Shown here piece by piece: positions 22,781 through 37,149 of a DNA stretch of 64,000 nt (positions are counted from its first letter, which is position 1; each line of letters begins with the position of its first letter). Origin of the DNA: Blasia pusilla (lineage: Eukaryota; Marchantiophyta; Marchantiopsida; Blasiales). The stretch lies in NCBI GenBank assembly GCA_050084515.1, contig CM114273.1:41912001-41976000 (forward strand). Reading direction: 5' to 3'. The notes under the pieces were generated by a model. The model was not told where the DNA came from. It saw nothing but the letters and a program-made list of their open reading frames with translations, and did no database searches. The position numbers and the translations under genes were made by a program.

Positions 22781-22881
22781 ACGTTCTTCCAAACTGTGGA
22801 AGAACGTCGTGATGACAACCTTGTCTCACCCGCTCAAGCACTCAGAGAGGACTGTGGGAGACTCACCAAGAGTCTCCCACA
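22781..22881. repeat. Two perfect 11 bp-arm hairpins, 5-base loops
   Basis: ACGTTCTTCCA-AACTG-TGGAAGAACGT at 22781-22807 and GTGGGAGACTC-ACCAA-GAGTCTCCCAC at 22855-22881, in the N-terminal Gag region. Confidence 0.97.
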
Positions 22882-22906
22882 CTCCTCACTAGCTCATCTA
22901 CGCTAA

Positions 22907-24474
22907 TGCCAATCTCGTGATGATACACCGAGCCGCACGCACACTCAACACTCACGCTCACCATGAGCCTCCCAACTAACTTTCCTAAACTATTGACACT
23001 CTCGGGTCATACACACGACCCCTACTTGGCAACCCCCGTATATCCACCAACATGCTACACATGAAAGGGTCTACACTCATCACCATTGCTATATCCATCT
23101 AACACCAACAACTACCCGATACCCAACACTCTCAATCACACAAGATAAGTGCGGGAAAAGGGACTCGAATGGGTAACGTGATCACGCCCGCCAACCTACT
23201 TCACCATCAACACTCACTCCTCCATGTGGTGTGGCAACCTCCGCAACACAACACTCTCCTCGACCAACATGCCGAACCTCTCGTCAGCAGATGCGGACTA
23301 CCCATCGGCATTGACACGTGTGTCCCCACCTCTAGCATTTTGTCGCGAACTCTTGGCACGGATCACAATCTCACCATCAATCGCGGCTGAAAGTCTCGAT
23401 GCCTAGATACATCCCGTCACAAAATCAAAGAGCAACCACTCTAACCACCTCATATCACCCTAAGGTCTACATGGTTAACCCTACCATGTTCTTAACACCA
23501 ACCACATCGGCTTCAGCCGACTACGTGTTGTCTCTACCCTGTACGCTTGACTGTGGTAACTCCCTACCTTCTTGCACGCGGCCCTCCTAGCTAGTCCTTT
23601 CCTCTCGCTTTCCCTGCGTTGAGGAAATAGGCGCTGCCTTCAACAACTCGTTTCCCCCTTATTGCTCTTGACTTCTTGGACTCTTTCCTATCTCCGACCG
23701 ACCCCGCTAGCTCTTCTTCCCGAAAGCCATAAGAGTCACCCGACATGCATTTATTGCCTGCAATTGGGCAATGGGATCCGGACAAGGAAAAAAACTATTT
23801 TCATAAATAAAATCCAAAGCCCCCTATATTCCAGCAGATGGCAGGGCTAGGTGAGAAGGGCCAATCGTCGCGTACGGGCCGGGTGAGATGGGATGGAGCC
23901 CCGTTGGGAGCAAAAGTTTTGCCCTTCCAATAGGTCTAGGCTCCCCGTCCTCAAGTTGCCTCCATAGGCAATAAATACATGACGGGTGACTCTTATGGCT
24001 TTCGCTTCTTCCCTGCCCCCCCTTTCAGCTCATTGCAGGCATGCCGCCCTATGCGACGCGCCTCCTCCCTCTACTAGCTCCATTTCCTTGGCTCCTCCCA
24101 CACCTCCGGCTCTTCCTTCTTGCCTTCGTACTTCCCTTAGGCTTGCACCCCTATGGCTTGTGCCCTCACTACCTCCTTCCTTTTACCTCCCGCATTTTAG
24201 GAGTCATAATGGCTCCTCTCCCCTCCTGATGCGAACCCCTTGGCCCCTTCCAAACTATTGATGCAGGCTACCGAGCCCGCATTAACTCCTCATGCTATTT
24301 TGGAGCCATCATGGCTCACTCCAGCCTTTTGTTCGAGTATACCTATGTCGGCCCTCTCACGCCTTCCAACTCAGCTCCGAAGCCCTTTCTCCACTCTTCT
24401 TTCGCCGGCACGGTGCCCTTTGGAGGGCCCTTCCGAACTCTATGGCCTTGCTCTACCGCTCCCTCTTTAAAGAG
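22907..24474. other. Probable element 3 leader, with an inverted repeat
   Basis: No gene recognised. The sequence at 23721-23759 is repeated inverted at 23966-24004 (39 bp, two mismatches, about 206 bp apart). Open frames at 24.0-24.5 kb show no family features. The right part meets the 3' end of the LINE. Confidence 0.4.
23721..24004. repeat. Inverted repeat, 39 bp arms about 206 bp apart
   Basis: Both arms contain GGGTGACTCTTATGGCTTTC when read outward. It could be the ends of a small inverted-repeat element or a larger fold-back. Confidence 0.85.
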
Positions 24475-25512
24475 AAATGTAATAATACATAGAAAAGAGG
24501 ATGAGAAACCCATCGGGATACAAATGAGTGGGCATAGAGAGCCAAAAAAAAAACTCAAGGGGCCAAAACCGGCCCTGAGGAGAAAGAAGGGAGCCTTCCC
24601 CCCTAATGACCAAAATCACCAACAGGAAAGACAATATCAGAAACACCTAGAGAACTATGACTACTACTAAGTGGGCCTCTAGCATTGGTGTCTCCAACCA
24701 CCTGAGCCGGCCGCAAAAGCCCATTTTCCTGGGCACGCTGCAAAGCTATGGAGACCCGTTGCGTACAATAAAGTATCGCAGTGGCTAAGGACAACCCATT
24801 TCTTGACTGGAGATGATGGGCGCAATCCGTAAGGAACGAGTCAAACCTCTCCCCCATAGCCCCGTATATCTCAATGGCTAGGGGGATAAATCGATGTCCG
24901 TCATGAAGTTGACTATAAATGTGGGTCTTCTTGACCGCCGCCGTTGCTCCTTGTAGCAATCTCCCTTGTGCCACCACTTGGGCTCGCACCGCCTCTCGCG
25001 TAGGATCCGTCACTACAACATCCGCTACCACCACCTCAGACTCCCTGGTCATGTAGAGATCAGCACGCATAAGGGAATCCCGCATGGAGTAGTGCCTCTC
25101 TCTCTGTACATGGAATCGACTCTCCCGAGCAATAGAGAACATAATATCCTGCATTGCATCGTGAGTGGCTATCCTCTCATCCCCAACTAGACACCGTGCC
25201 AAATGCACACCAAGTGGATCCAGACTCCGACAACACTCGTAATGTGTCTAACCAACCACCGTTGGTTGGGGCAGGCCCAGTCAGAACCGCATCGCTGTAG
25301 TGTAGGTAAGTGATGCAATGCGGAAAGCCGGGATGAGGGGACCAGCCCCCACCCATGAGCCTGCTCTCTTTTGGAGCAAGAGCGAATACGAGCCCGAACC
25401 TCCATGGGGATATTCCCGTCCGACATAGTAGCTTTAAACAATGCATCAAAGTGGGCTTCCATCAAAGAAGATTGGAGCCCAGACTGTCCGGAGGTAACTA
25501 GGGAAGTGTTCT
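24475..25512 (-). pseudogene. LINE C-terminal region (restriction-like endonuclease type)
   Basis: Continuation of the LINE whose RT lies at 38-39.4 kb. It reads ARIRSCSKREQAHGW, CLVGDERIATHDAMQD, ADVVVTDPTREAVRAQ and FIPLAIEIYGAMGERFDSFL, then RVSIALQRAQENGL. This order follows the RT in a LINE family common in plants and algae. The Asp/Asp and Glu positions of ADVVVTDP and AIEIYG suggest a PD-(D/E)XK nuclease, an inference. A frame change near 25.3 kb. It ends at TAA/TAG-rich DNA about 24.48 kb. Confidence 0.75.
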
Positions 25513-25616
25513 GCGCATACACATCGCTATCACCGAACACACACACAAACACGCACGATCCCATGCTAACTCATGGCATCCAAACAACGTGACAAGAAGT
25601 ACTAAAATATCTCCAA
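25513..25616 (-). repeat. Element 2, terminal repeat B2
   Basis: Matches 26110-26224 almost perfectly apart from a 17-base gap. LINE coding resumes immediately after it, so this is the right-hand end of element 2. Confidence 0.88.
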
Positions 25617-25617
25617 T

Positions 25618-26102
25618 AAAGTAAGATCCAATCTCTCTCTACAGCATCTCACACCATAGCTCTCAAAGATGTGCACTCTCTCTCATGTCAAACCAAACCC
25701 ACTCTCCTAATGAGAGGCTTGGATTACACTCACAAGGCAAGGGACCATAGCTCCGCCGCCTCATGCCAAGAGGTTCAACAAAGACAGAATGAGCTCTCAA
25801 ACTCTCTCTCTTTGAGGTATACCCCTCCTCTCTCCCAAGTCACCTCCTTGGCTCTTGACCTGATATAGGAGGTCAAGGGCCACTTATCAAAAATATAAAG
25901 TCGATCATATACTCAAAATGGTACTTACCTAGAATAGTAAGTTCCTCAATATGGCTCCAAATGAGCCAAAACAAAGGGAAAACATGCTCTCTCAGGTTTC
26001 CCGGGGCCTCAGCAGGTCACCTTCGACCTACTGTGCGTGTCCTCCACTACTCACAAAGGCGCTCTACTAGATCTCACTGATCTATCCTAAAAGATATGAC
26101 AT
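25618..26102 (-). repeat. Element 2, terminal repeat A2
   Basis: About 485 bp, matching 37150-37667 at high identity, including TTTCCCGGGGCCTCAGCAGG. The left copy carries about 27 extra bases near 37380. Confidence 0.93.
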
Positions 26103-26105
26103 TTG

Positions 26106-26245
26106 ACGTGCGCATACACATCGCTACACAACATACATCGCTGTCACCGAACACACACACAAACACGCACGATCCCATACTAACTCATGGCATCCAAACA
26201 ACGTGACAAGAAGTACTAAAATATTTGCAATCGCCCCCCTAGCTG
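26106..26245 (-). repeat. Element 2, terminal repeat B1 and polypurine tract
   Basis: On the minus strand CTAGGGGGGCGA is followed by TTGCAAATATTTTAGTACTT, the start of B. B1 ends at A2. Element 4 (44.44 kb) has a related B. Confidence 0.85.
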
Positions 26246-26399
26246 GTGGTTAGGTCCCTCTAACTCCAGATAGCCATCTATCCCTACCTACCATGACATA
26301 CATCTCTCGGACGCTAAGAGCAAGAAGGGCAGGTGCTCATGTGGCCCCATCGTTAGTCGCCTTCATGTCATCCATGTCACAGAAAAAGTCAGAATCGAA

Positions 26400-27240
26400 A
26401 CCTACCTAGTATCTCCTCTGTGTACATCTGGGACACATCCATCGTCCCCGAGGAACCCTAGTGAGAGGTGGCGTCATACATGCCATATGCCAACCTCTCG
26501 AACATCCATCACAGACTAGCATCGTGGCCGCACCACGGGCAGAACCACACAACATACAATGCAAGCCTTGAGGAACTATTGTTAAGCTCAGATCTACTGT
26601 ACCATCAATGTTAGGAAGGTGACATGGCGCACAATTACGCATATGGTCCTTCCATACCAGACCATCGCGTCCCTCCAGCAAGAGAACACTGAATGGCAAA
26701 AGGTCACACACTCTCAGGATAGTGCGCCCTACAGTCACATCTAACGTTATCGGTGCCGTCTGCTGCAAGTAGACATAATCTCCCTGATGAAACCTCCGGA
26801 TAGTTGGTCGATAACCACCACCCCGAATAGTCCCATACCTCAACGTATCTCGATGCTGCACAATCGCCAAGTTCTCGAACGCCATGGGCATCACTCTCTG
26901 AAACAACTCAACCCTCTGAGAACATGCTCGTATCCATACATCTGGGTCATCAAGGTCTAGCACCTCACTAGCATCTCGACGAATGGCCGTAGGTAAATTT
27001 GGCCATAAAGTAGCAAGTACGGTGAAAAAGACGCTAAGGATGCATGCCTGTTGAATCTGTATCCCATCGCCAACCATGGCAACTAGAGGTCCCAATCTCC
27101 TAGGTGATCTCTCTGCAAGCCATACTTGCGTAAACCCCTCTTCACCATCTGCACAACTTTCTCCCCTAATCGTCCGCCTCGGGATGATCTCGCGAAGTCG
27201 TGCGGTGGTCGATCAGCGCCTAGGATTCTGGGACCATTCC
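26400..27240 (-). pseudogene. Element 2 integrase end with intact-looking PHD finger
   Basis: Starts within the integrase core (DHRTTSRDHPEA, catalytic Glu region near 27.15 kb), then, after a frame change, TIRGGGYRPTIRRFHQGDYVY and a Cys/His stretch RNCAPCHLPNIDG. It ends in a complete C4HC3 PHD finger at about 26412-26552: CMLC, LVCDGCSRGWHMAC, PPLTRVP and GRWMCPRC. The conserved Trp before the last Cys pair, which lines the histone-binding groove in PHD fingers, is present. The open frame from 27095 is 229 codons. All upstream parts of element 2 (gag to most of integrase) are missing. Confidence 0.9.
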
Positions 27241-28239
27241 GTGCTATAACATACCCTATCCCTCACACGTACAAGCTACCCATTGTGGACCACAATGGGT
27301 AGCATGAACACATGTTGATGTCGCTCCTCAGCAACTGCAAATCTCGACCCCAACTCGGTCATGGAGACAACTCCTCCAATCAGCAAGTCATACTCCTCCC
27401 GTACTGACGCTGCTTAAAACTCCTTGATGGACAGTGCGGTTCCAGCGGAATGGTACGGCGTTGCAAGCGGCACGCAACGGCTACGAACAGCATGGCCCTC
27501 GATCATGGGATGCGGCACTCGGCGGCATACCCTCCTCAATCAACAATAAACCCACACTTGCTCCATAATGACGGTGTGGCTCCGCATTCGAGACGGTGCG
27601 GTGCGGCCACGAGGGGCATGGCACGGCAATCGGCGGCGCATTGCGGCTACGGGCGTCACGGCACGGTACTCGATCGTCGTCGAGCGGCTACCAATCACAA
27701 CATAGCAGCATGAAATCAAAACTCAAACTCGGGGGAGACACTCTATGTATACCTCCTACATCACCTACAACGTTTTGGGGTAGAAAAACCCTAACTTATA
27801 AGTGAATTTTTTTCCTCCCCCTTACTTACTTTAAATCCGCAATTTTTAAAAATTTTGTTAAGTAAATTTTTAACCTTGATTTGTTTAGGGGATTGAAAGT
27901 AAAGATAAGTACCCCTTCGCACGGCGGTCTTGTATTGCTGCACTTGATAAGAGGCTATTAAAAGCTTTCAGCAATACCCAAGCCATTGCCAAACATAGTA
28001 ATGATATATAAGGTGGAATTATTTGCATGTTTCCATTGAATCAATATTTAGTGCAACTTCTACTTTCCCCATTACTTTGATATCTATGACGGAGAGGAAT
28101 TGAACCTCAATATGGGCAGGATGCTCATATGGCCACGCCGTCATCCCCCCTAACATATCCCATCCCAAAACTAGCCAATCATAAACTCAGAAAATGACTT
28201 CACACTATAACATGCACATCACTTGGCAAAAGACGACAC
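27241..28239. other. Unassigned DNA inside element 2
   Basis: Includes a perfect 29 bp palindrome (27275-27303), a GC-rich stretch at 27.43-27.72 kb without recognised motifs and an AT-rich part from 27.8 kb. No gene recognised. Confidence 0.4.
27275..27303. repeat. Perfect palindrome, 14 bp arms, 1-base loop
   Basis: GCTACCCATTGTGG, A, CCACAATGGGTAGC. Confidence 0.97.
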
Positions 28240-29409
28240 GCTGCGGATGTAATCATTGATCACTCGTAAATCACCGTCATCCAATTCATATATCCTATAT
28301 GTAAGACTTGGCTTCATGGACAAGCTCACATTTGAAATCACCATTTCAATATCAATATATTGGCCATCACATGCATCATATGTGAACAAGGTGTTGCTCT
28401 TACCTGTGCACCGATACTAATTGCACAATATCTGACAAACACTGCATGTCTGTCCATCTTTTGGGACAGGTCGGTCCAAAAGATCAATAGGAGATCTACA
28501 TCTACCCCATTGACTACCGTATTTTTGTTTGATGAATAGAATGCGATATTACCAAAACTCTTTTGTAGGGACTTTTCTGTTCTCATCCAAGTCTTTTTGT
28601 TTTCTGTTCTTTGACTTACTTGATCTAGTAGAAGGGCCAACTTGTGTAGTAGACTCAAACAAAACAACTACATCACTTCCAATGTCAACATAACAAGTTG
28701 GGCAATCTCAATTACTCGATTCTTTTACCTTACCTATAGTGTAATATGTTTTCTGTGGCATCCGTGTTAGCCTATCTTTATAAATGAAAGGATTGCAGGC
28801 CCAATCACTCACCAAAGTGGACTTGTAGTATATACTGCCCTCAAATGTCACAGTAGGCACAACATGATGAGGAACTCCATCTCTGCACTCCTGCAGAATA
28901 GAACTGAATACATGCTTTCCCTCATGTTCCAATATTTGTGTCTCTATGGATGGATTGTTATCTGCATCCTCAGCCAAGTCCTAACCAATCACTCTAGACT
29001 CAACCAAGGTTGGTGCATCACTTTCCCAAGCATCAAGACTATTGAAATCCCTTTGCATTGGGTCATCAATTTTTGTTTCATCAACACTAGACTCCTCGGG
29101 TGGGCAAGGGCCTACTGTTGGTCTATGTTCAACAAAATCCTCAGAGTCATCACATGCAACTGCCTCATTTAGAATAGCAGAATCATGCCACGTCTCTGCC
29201 TCCACATCTTGTGGATGCAACCACCATCGCCTTTGACCTGTAGGCAAAGAGGACCTAGGAGACATACTCAACCTGCTCAATACTGATTTTGCTTCATCCA
29301 AAACCTCTTTAAGGGCATGAACTACTAGCATATTAGTCTGAATTAATGAATAGTCAAACAGGTTAGGAGCATCTTCTCCTATATCTAACGGATGGAGAGT
29401 TCCCCACAC
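28240..29409 (-). pseudogene. DNA-transposon gene, C-terminal region
   Basis: Same frame continues from the catalytic part through several single stops: LHPLDIGEDAPNLFDYSLIQ, SMSPRSSLPTGQRRWWLHPQ, RDGVPHHVVPTVTFEGSIYY, RPVPKDGQTCSVCQILCN and YDACDGQYIDIEMVI. It contains Cys pairs (DCPTCY, CSVCQ) that may bind metal. No family recognised. Stops at about 28978, 28708, 28545 and 28420 make it non-functional. Confidence 0.6.
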
Positions 29410-29429
29410 GTGGTCTTGCTTTGGGTGAG

Positions 29430-30640
29430 ATCAGCCAATCTTTAATCCTTCTGGTCCAAATTCCAAGCCAGCCAGTCTATTCAATCCCACTACACTATCC
29501 AACAAAGACCCAAAATCATATTTCCATTCATGGCCACTCATTCCACCTACCTTGCTGAAGAAGATCTCACAACAATCAGATCCTAGGAGGTGAAATGGAA
29601 CTTGCAAGTATGGATACTTGTCACGGAAAGCACACATTAGTAATACAATAAAATGGCAAGACATGTTGATATCATGGAAAGCTTGCACTGATATCATGTT
29701 CTTCTCTGTTACAGATCCTACACTCCCTGTCACAGAATGATCACCATGCCTTAGCCAAAGTCTCCACAGTCGAAAGAACCACGACACTTTAGATGCCAAA
29801 ACTACATGATTCCTCAAGTCATACTTACGTGAGAAGAAAATATCAATGTAATTACCACAAACCTCCAAGTATAGTTGGGTCCCGAGGCTTCTGTCATGGC
29901 GAACATCCATTCTCTCGAACATATCTTGCAAACAAGCTTGCACTCTCTTTGAAGCAATTCATTGAGGCCTAGCCCAATTTTTCCTGTCAGTCCTATTCAC
30001 ATCATCCCACTTCAAGCCATGCTCATGAATTTTGTAGTGGTTATAGACATTTGTCACATATGACAAAAATGCGTGTTGATCTCCAAGGACACAAGTAGTT
30101 GAGCATCTATCCAATGGATTAATTACATTTTTCCCATTGTGAGGTGCATCCTTGTCTCCAAAGCCATACAAATCACCATTAGGAAGAATAGAGACATAAT
30201 ACTACTTCCTTCCCATCCCACACTATACCTAGGTGCACTAGAGTTAACACCCCTAAAATCCTCCACCATTAGTTTTCTACGACGAGCATCCCCGTCACTG
30301 GTATGTCCTAATAAAGGCCCGACATCACCTCGACAATACTCATCCCACATTGCTTTCAGTTGCACCCAATGTTATCTTACCCACTTTGCAGTCGACTTGT
30401 TATACGTGGCAGTAACACCCAATGGCCAATTTAGGCATAGACTCATGAAGAGGATTTACAGTGATAACTCTAGTATACATGCCTTTATAGTAACCCTAGT
30501 AAGTACTTACAATCTTATGGTAGCCCTCATCACCCTCCTCGACCAGTACTTCCATTCCATATGAACATTGTTGTGCCTCTTTGGGCCCACAAAAACCAAT
30601 CAGGGTATCATACTTGGCCTCCCATCTGTCAGACATGACT
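29430..30640 (-). pseudogene. DNA-transposon gene, second half of putative catalytic domain
   Basis: After the intron it reads YDTLIGFCGPKEAQQCSYG, YTRVITVNPLHESMPKLAIG, then GHTSDGDARRRKLM with a likely catalytic Asp. Next GDLYGFGDKDAPHNGKNVIN, HEHGLKWDDVNRTDRKNWA and FFRLWRLWLRHGD, then HLLGSDCCEIFFSKVGGMSG, where the Glu is a candidate third catalytic residue. The pattern suggests an RNase H-like transposase with an inserted helical domain, as in P-element, hAT or KDZ groups, but I cannot assign a superfamily. Single stops and two or three frameshifts are present. Confidence 0.65.
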
Positions 30641-30720
30641 CTGTAATGTTAGGTTATATTCACAAGCAGAAATTTTTTCAGTGGCTTATAATTTGTTGTA
30701 TTGAATCTCAAAACACTCAC
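30641..30720 (-). other. Probable spliceosomal intron in the transposon gene, 80 bp
   Basis: The donor reads CCTAG|GTGAGTG and the acceptor CATTACAG|AGTC. Removing the 80 bases keeps the frame across ERPR-VMSDRWEAKYD. The retained splice sites indicate a DNA transposon rather than a retrocopy. Confidence 0.75.
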
Positions 30721-31890
30721 CTAGGCCTCTCCTTAATCCTTGTTTCATCCTCTGCAAATAGTACATGGACATCTCCTTCAATTCCAAGAGTTTGCTTTGA
30801 TGCAGATAAAATTCTGCCAACCTCCATGAATATCTCTTTGCGTAATCCAGCTCTGAAGGGTGGTAACTTGGCTATATCTCGCTTAAATATTTTTAGACTT
30901 GGACGACCTAAGTTCTTCTGAAAGCAGTGGGCCACTTGCCTGCCACCAAATTGTATAATTGCTTGGGCTATGGCGCTGGTTCTTTTACCATACCTAAAAC
31001 CCTTGGCAGCCCTAGTTAGATTTCTAGCAACATCTATCATGAAATCCCATAATCCTTCTTTGCCACCAAATGCTCCAGTCCTATGCCCATTCACTATATT
31101 CCTAAGGAAAAATCTCAGATCCTTCCTATCTGTAGCTACTCCTAATAATTCCTCTAGTTTCCTCCGCCTAGTACTCAAGGCAGCTACTTTGGCATCATAC
31201 TCAGATAGAAGCCATTGTTGCTTTCTGAATTTGGAAGTCACATTTGCAATGTGCTTTCTGTGCTCTATCTTGGTGAGACAATCCAGCCATATCCCCCCAC
31301 TGGTATCTCTAGCTCCTCTTGGCACTAAATCTTCTGCTTCCTTGTGCGTCTGACCACGGAAATCATACAATCGCTTTACTGACTCACATTTAATACACGT
31401 TAGGTTCATAAACCCGCCACCATTGTAAGACAACCTTTCACATTGCTTGTGTCTAAAACAACCGTGAATTGTCACTAGAGACTCTAGAGTAGGATTGTAC
31501 ACCTGTGCACAACAGGTTAACTCACAATCCCACAAGGCCCCTCCCTCTTGATCATCAAGAACAACCTTGACATCCATTCGATCTCCTCTCCACTTCACCA
31601 TTTCATCCCACAATCCCCAACAAAGTAAACTTAGTGCTGGATCTATTGCTAGATCTGACCCACCTTTCCCAGAAGAGCTCCCAACGTTGGACTTATCTCC
31701 TGTGAAGAACTTCAGGATTGATCCCTATGATGGGTGTTGATCCCTGGTATCTGCTTTCCTTGGTGCCTCTCGTCCCAGACCTCAATGCAATCTCCACAGA
31801 AGCCTCCTTGACCTGAGAGGCATCCAAGTGATCCCGGCTAACCATATGTTGTCTCAAATTATGATCCAAATTCAATTTCTTTGGGCACAT
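30721..31890 (-). pseudogene. DNA-transposon gene, zinc finger and first part of catalytic domain
   Basis: Starts with a C2H2/BED-like finger end (CPKKLNLDHNLRQHMVSRDH). After a one-base shift near 31715 comes ILKFFTGDKSNVG, then an uninterrupted frame of about 298 residues: CCWGLWDEMVKWRGDRMDV, CELTCCAQVYN, CIKCESVKRLYDFRGQTH, RKQQWLLSEYDAK and LHVLFAEDET-type end (reads VHVLFAEDETRIKERPR), with a candidate first catalytic Asp. The Cys pairs suggest a second zinc-binding site. Family unassigned. Confidence 0.65.
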
Positions 31891-33212
31891 GTTATGACTT
31901 TTGTCGGAAACTCAAAAATTTTACAAAAACTTAGAGATACAAAGTTTTCCGCAAGCTCACAGAAGAGCCGATGGAACTCGAACGGGAGATTTTCGAGAAT
32001 TTTGTTTCTATTTAATACTCGGGAAAACTAGGGTTTTTACCTATTTTTCTTTGTTTCTACCCCGGGGCTGCATCCCCGATCCGGACGCATCAGGGTGCCC
32101 GCACTGATGCAATATAGGTTAGATAAACCTAGTAACGCTACTCTGTAAACCACCTACGTCATATTACTATGACTCCTTCGACGTCTAAGTCGGAACCATT
32201 GATCTAGGCTTCTCCTCATACAAGGGGGCCGATCAAATCAATGATGCTCAGAGGAGTGGATGTTGAGAATCCAATAACTTTCCACACACCCTACACCTGA
32301 CCTTAAACATGTATGACATATTGGCATACTGAGGATCTGTGGGAGATGGTGTCACAAAGAACACCTCCCTATCACCCCCAACATCATCATTCAGTTGGGA
32401 GACAATCTCTAGTCCTCTAGAAATGGCCTCACCATGATCAAATTCAAGTCTGTGAACAACGTCACTAGGCTACATCAATGATGTAGGCAATTTTCTTCTC
32501 TTACAGAAGCTATCCGTATGTTTCGGGTTAACTAGATGCTTTGTCCTCAGAATTGCTAAAGCAATTTGCAAGAGCTTTCACATTTTGGGAATTCTCTGCA
32601 TTCCCATAGTTCACTCTACACTCCAAACACTCTAGATGTCCTCTTACATCTGTTCCATCATCCCATGTCCTCACCCTCCAATTGTGATCCTTGTATCCAT
32701 TCTTCTCAACCCACTTCCCTAATCTCATGAACTAATCATTCCAGCATTTTGCAGTTGGATCTTTCATTAACACTGACTCACAAGAGGCCCGGACACAACC
32801 TTGGTTTATGATATCAATTGAACCTACTGGATGTGCCTCAATTTCAGTATGGTTCTCAGACACTAGAGTTGAACTTGTTAGAGTCTCGGCTATAATAGAC
32901 AAGATGGCTGCAGAAGACAAGGAGGATACTTGCATTGTCCTCCCACAAGGGCCTACAGGTAATTGTTGAATAACATCTATTATACCATCCAATTCCATCA
33001 GCAGAATGACCTTCTCTGCATTCCCGTGCGTTCTACCAGGGAGCCTAAAGTCCTAGAAATCAAAATCAAATTCCACAATTGCAGAACATTTCAAGCGCAG
33101 GTCTGCTAGTGTCTGCCCATCTAAGTAACCTAAAACACAAATAGGCTCATCATTATCTCCTTCACCCCTCTTTTCAACCAATTTGATACTAGCTCTACTA
33201 CAAGTCAACATT
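31891..33212 (-). pseudogene. DNA-transposon gene, N-terminal region
   Basis: Likely start ATG at 33212 (MLTCSRASIKLVEKRGEG). The frame passes a TAG, then MELDGIIDVIQQLPVGPCG, another TAG, and RLGKWVEKNGYKDHNW with HLECLECRVNYGN, which looks like a zinc finger (Cys pair, later His pair). Further on is EIVSQLNDDVGGDREVFFVT and YMFKVRCRVCGKLLD, likely the Cys half of the finger at 31.85 kb. The stretch 31.9-32.26 kb reads poorly and may be an insertion or intron. Confidence 0.55.
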
Positions 33213-36200
<2,988 letters not shown>

Positions 36201-37149
36201 TGAATTAAAAAACCCTATACTTTGTCGTATGTCATGGGTCTCTTCCGCGGAAGTGAGACCCCCGAGAACTCAAACACCATAACCGGAGGTCATCTGCCAT
36301 CACTAGTTGCTGACGAAACTGCGACGACGGTGGCGGCCAAAACAAAGTATGTGGTGGGACGCAAGTCAAAGAATCAACGAACGTCGTGGAAGACCGTCCA
36401 CTCCATACTAGCGGCAATGGCAACCAAAGGATGGACAACGGACGGTGGACTGTTGACGGTGACGGTTGACCGCTGATGGTGACCGCCGACCGGTGACGGT
36501 GACAGTTAACCATTGATGGAGACAGTTGACTATTGACGGTGATGGTGGACTCTTGACGGTGACTATGAAGGCGACGGCCGGCGGCGGCGTGGCAGCTGGT
36601 TTAGGGTTTGAACAATTTAACCCTAAAAATCGCCTAACAATGGCAGTTTTGCAAAATTGACCATAACTTTTTGCTCGCAACTCCAAATTGTGCATTGTTT
36701 GATGCACAATGTGCATAGCTTCACGATCTACAACAACGTCAAGAAATATTTAGAATCGAATATTTCAGTAAAAAATGACGGGGACTGTTGTAAAGCCCAA
36801 TGTCTCTTTCTCCTACACAAAATTTGGCAACGCTTCCGTGCTAATTTCTCCCAACGAAAATGTAAAACCTGTAAAAATACAAATTAGCAAGCTACATGGT
36901 GGTTGCAAGAGCATCGGCATGGGGCATCCTGCCCCCATACTCAATCCCTATCAAAAATTGGGCGGCGCTTCCGTGCGCCACTCTTCCACACAAAAATCGG
37001 CAAATGCAAAGAACAATCAAAGTAGCCCTTGCTCCGGTGAGCACTCCCATGAGACGCTAAATGGGGAACACAATCCCCAACCTGCAAATACAACGAGTGA
37101 CCAGCGAGCTCCCCCATCAAGGTCTCTCACTCTCTCATTCTGTCTTTGT
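36201..37149. other. Minisatellite-like region and probable element 2 leader
   Basis: 36437-36570 is a run of diverged GACGGTGACGGTTGAC-like units. From about 36.8 to 37.15 kb, sequence such as GCGCTTCCGTGCGCCA and CTGCAAATACAACGAG resembles 40.97-41.1 kb next to the left repeat of element 3, so it is probably the element leader. No canonical tRNA primer-binding site is seen beside repeat A. Confidence 0.5.

Larger units (their letters stand above)
20774..22906 (-). pseudogene. Element 3 Gag with two CCHC zinc knuckles
   Basis: Matches element 1 Gag along its length: HLEGPPMDDYMEF (about 22.44 kb), knuckles CWTCGGSHRQRDC (about 21.70 kb) and a degraded second one, WDHCHRYGHTRDRC, with the first Cys now Trp (about 21.59 kb). 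The C-terminal part PRGEVEIDPQEMIDGRQARI and PQSFTLLEALHTLSMVP is at 21.04-21.26 kb. Interrupted by stops, frameshifts and the rRNA insertion downstream. Contains three perfect hairpins. Confidence 0.85.

Noticed and set aside
24003-24560. Overlapping open frames of 60-119 codons
   Set aside because: Low-complexity Pro/Leu/Ser-rich readings in all frames of pyrimidine-rich DNA; no motif and no consistent frame.
28240-33212. In-frame TAG/TAA/TGA codons as evidence for a reassigned genetic code or for methylation-driven C-to-T decay
   Set aside because: VPS34 reads with the standard code. Every stop codon is one C-to-T step from a Gln or Arg codon, so the pattern alone proves nothing.
36222-36570. 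84-codon open frame as a gene
   Set aside because: Half of it is the GACGGTGAC minisatellite, and no homologous feature is visible.
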